A DNA stretch of 64,000 bases from Malurus cyaneus samueli (lineage: Eukaryota; Chordata; Aves; Passeriformes; Maluridae): NCBI GenBank assembly GCA_009741485.1, contig CM019227.1:12439647-12503646 (forward strand), written 5' to 3'. The notes beneath the pieces were generated by a model. It was not told where the DNA came from, made no database searches, and worked only from the letters and a program-made list of their open reading frames with translations. The number at the start of each line of letters is the position of its first letter. The first letter of the stretch is position 1. This document shows, piece after piece, positions 61,401 to 64,000 of this stretch. The position numbers were made by a program, and so were the translations under genes.

Positions 61401-64000
61401 TGAATCCTCTCAGAGCACTGAAGACTTTTTTTTTTGTCATCAAAAATAGTGCACTTTCCTCAGAAAATGCTACTTTTTACTGTTGCCTATCAGGCTTAAT
61501 TTATGTGTTGGAATAGCAATTTCAGATGCATATCTTTTATAAATTACTTCCAAGGCAAACAACCAGCTCCACCTGCAAACCTTAGAGCACTACTAGTATG
61601 GAAATACATTAAATTGAGCATCATTCTGTTCTTTAGTTTTCTGAGAAATTCAACAGTTTTGTAGAGTTTGTATAGCTGCTGCTATAATTTTTTTCAGGAT
61701 AAACCACATTAATTTAGGTTTCAGTATGAGCTAGTACTCATACTGAATTGACTTATTACTACTGTCATCTTAAGTGTTTCAAAATATCTTTCAGAGCAGT
61801 TGTAAGAAGAGGCATTTGTTAAAATTGTCAGCCTAAAATACTTTCATATTTCATTTTTATTTAATCTAATTCTTCTATCTCCTTCTTCAAGAAGCAAAGA
61901 GAAGGCATAAAAAGGCTAAAAGGTATTAAACAAGTGATTCTGCTACTGAATCTCCATTTGACTTCAGACACATCCTCATCCCAAATTTCATGTTAGACAT
62001 GAATTAGATGAACAATTAGCTGTTAAATTCCGGTTCTTGTACATCATTAAAACCAAAGGCATGTGTCTCAACAATTCTTCTGCGCATCATTGCAAATGCC
62101 TGTTACAAATTATTATTAAGGTGTTATAAACACTTTAGAATACCTCAGAGCTGCACCCTCTAAGAGACAGAAGAATTTACTTCAACTAAGAAACCTGACA
62201 GACATACTAAAAATACAGTGATCTGTTCTAAGAGAATGGAATATTAAACATTTTAAGCAACACCTCATTTACCTCCCAAAGTCTGCCAGTATAAACACAT
62301 GCCATTAACTTCTTCACAGACTCATCACTTAGTACCACCATTCTTTAATCTGTTTTAGTAACAATTACTGTAAAACCCCAGGGGAGTATGGCACAACCCA
62401 GCAGAAAGGGCTATTAGTCTACGGTTGAGGGAGTCCAGTAATAGTGAGGTGAAATTCTCTGGTAAATTCTCTCTTTGCAACACTGCATTATTCATTGAAG
62501 ACAACATTCTCAGCACAGGACCAAACAACCAAACTATTATTTCTATTTTCAGAAGTTCTACACCATTGTAGTAAGAAGTTTCTAATGGTAACTGGCAACT
62601 TCTCAACAGCACATCAAAAATAGGATAACTGGAATTAAATCGAGCATATGAGAGAATTGAAAAGAAAGGCTGAAGTGTAGACCTTCTTCAAACAGAACTG
62701 AGGGCCAATTTTAAATTACTGTGGTATTGTTAGAAAATATGTATCAGTTATTTATTGCAAATGAGGCAAGTAACTTCCCCTAATGCAAAGATTTTCAATG
62801 GCTGACACATACATATGCTTGAGCAGATGCATTTTTGAAGTAAAAAGCACCCTACAATTAAGTCATCTAACATCTAATTAATTAAAAAAACAAAACAAAT
62901 AAATAAACCCTGCCCGAGTAGATACATGAAGTAAACATGTTCAGTAATCCTTGAACATTTTGAGTTTAAAATCCCATTTGAAAGAAATATTTTAAGTAAA
63001 AGGTCAAATACATATTTAGAATTAAACCAAACAGCCATTCTTACCTCAGTAACAGTGCAAAGCTTTCTGAGGTGTATATAAGGAGCTGGTAACTTCAAAA
63101 GCTTTTTTGGAGGCAATCAGCTTTAACACAATGGTATTTTCAGTCACTTGATGCTTTGAAAACAGATCACAGGTTAGGATTCAAGTGGCTCAGCACAGCC
63201 ACAACCTCCAGGCTTTCATGTTCAGTCGCACACCACTACCAATGCCATCATACAAGGTCACATTGGTAATAAACCACAACATTGTTTGCAAAACTTGCAG
63301 ACTATAGACTGCTCAGGTAAAAATACAACCATTAGTCTTTTAAATAAATTAATGTAAGTGCAAGGCAACCTAACTTTTCCCAGTTTGGCTGAATGTTTTC
63401 TATACTGCATTTATGAATAGATGTGTTCCATACGAATTTGCCTTCAAGCTGGGATTGACTTGTGATCTGCTATAGCACTCATGGAAGCACATGACTGCCA
63501 ATAATTATTCTGATGGAAAAATAATATTTTTAAAATTAGCTTCCTGCATACCTATTAAAGCAAAAAGAACATCCTAACTGTGAATTCATTGACCCTATAA
63601 ACCTCAATCTAACCCACCAACTATTGCTCCCCATCCAATGAACATGTGGCAGTATTTCTGTAAAGCACAAATGGTGTGTTATTTTACTGTTAAGTTTAAA
63701 GCCACAACAGTACAATACAACAAGCAAATATTTATTCATTTACTAAATGTACTGTGTAGTAACTTGAGGAATCTTCTTCAATTTACACATCTGCTCAGCT
63801 GGCAGTAGTTTAAACACATCAGAAGCCAAGAACTTTTGATTGTCAGGAGTGTTCTTTATGCTCCGACGCTGAATTGTAGAGAACATTTTTGTCTACATTA
63901 CGTTCACTATAATTTAAAGACAGTGAACACATCCAGGGTACCAGACGTTTTCTGGGCACCATGACAGAACTCAAAAGTCTAAAGAAAGAATGAATTACAA
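55447..64000. other. Gene-free AT-rich stretch to window end
   Basis: No exon, RNA gene or transposon recognised. By synteny with human, the next protein gene should be PARN on the opposite strand. I see no sequence that I can identify as its 3' end here, so it probably lies beyond the window. Confidence 0.45.

Overview
The window looks like avian nuclear DNA. It is mostly AT-rich and noncoding, has few repeats, and the recognisable repeats are all CR1 LINE fragments with the short 8-bp 3'-end repeats typical of bird (or more broadly sauropsid) genomes. No stretch reads as a convincing protein-coding exon. The longer open frames lie in GC-rich promoter islands or inside CR1 relics.

The locus can be named from its RNA genes. 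A near-perfect miR-193b hairpin lies at 14870-14952 and a near-perfect miR-365 hairpin at 19448-19536, both on the + strand and about 4.6 kb apart. A tRNA-Thr(CGT) gene lies upstream at 8406-8477. From memory, human 16p13.12 has the same order and orientation: MRTFB (MKL2), tRNA-Thr-CGT, MIR193B, MIR365A, then PARN. The window is therefore probably the bird counterpart of the MRTFB-PARN interval (avian chromosome 14 by known synteny; this is inference).

Layout. 1 to about 4690: sequence with the character of a long 3' UTR, probably the end of MRTFB, with a strong terminal poly(A) signal at 4663-4668. 4.9-8.0 kb: intergenic, with two small CR1 pieces. 8.03-8.53 kb: a CpG island holding a CTCF-like motif, the tRNA gene and its Pol III terminator. 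8.5-12.7 kb: upstream flank, including a stretch at 11.1-12.15 kb that looks like conserved noncoding DNA. 12.76-13.87 kb: a large CpG island, the probable promoter of the miR-193b/365 primary transcript (MIR193BHG counterpart), with a likely first exon ending at a consensus splice donor at 13386. 14.87 and 19.45 kb: the two microRNA hairpins. 19.6-64 kb: gene-free AT-rich DNA with a 64-bp tandem repeat interrupted by an N (22.8-23.0 kb), a small tandem duplication (34.7 kb), a 1.3-kb broken CR1 (42.07-43.40 kb) and two short CR1 fragments (38.0 and 55.3 kb).

Functionally, the two microRNAs are probably processed from one Pol II transcript started at the CpG island. The tRNA/CTCF island sits between that unit and the upstream gene and could act as a domain boundary. 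The probable MRTFB 3' UTR carries one 8-mer match to the miR-365 seed. The microRNAs and tRNA are certain from sequence. The UTR, promoter, exon and boundary assignments are inference.
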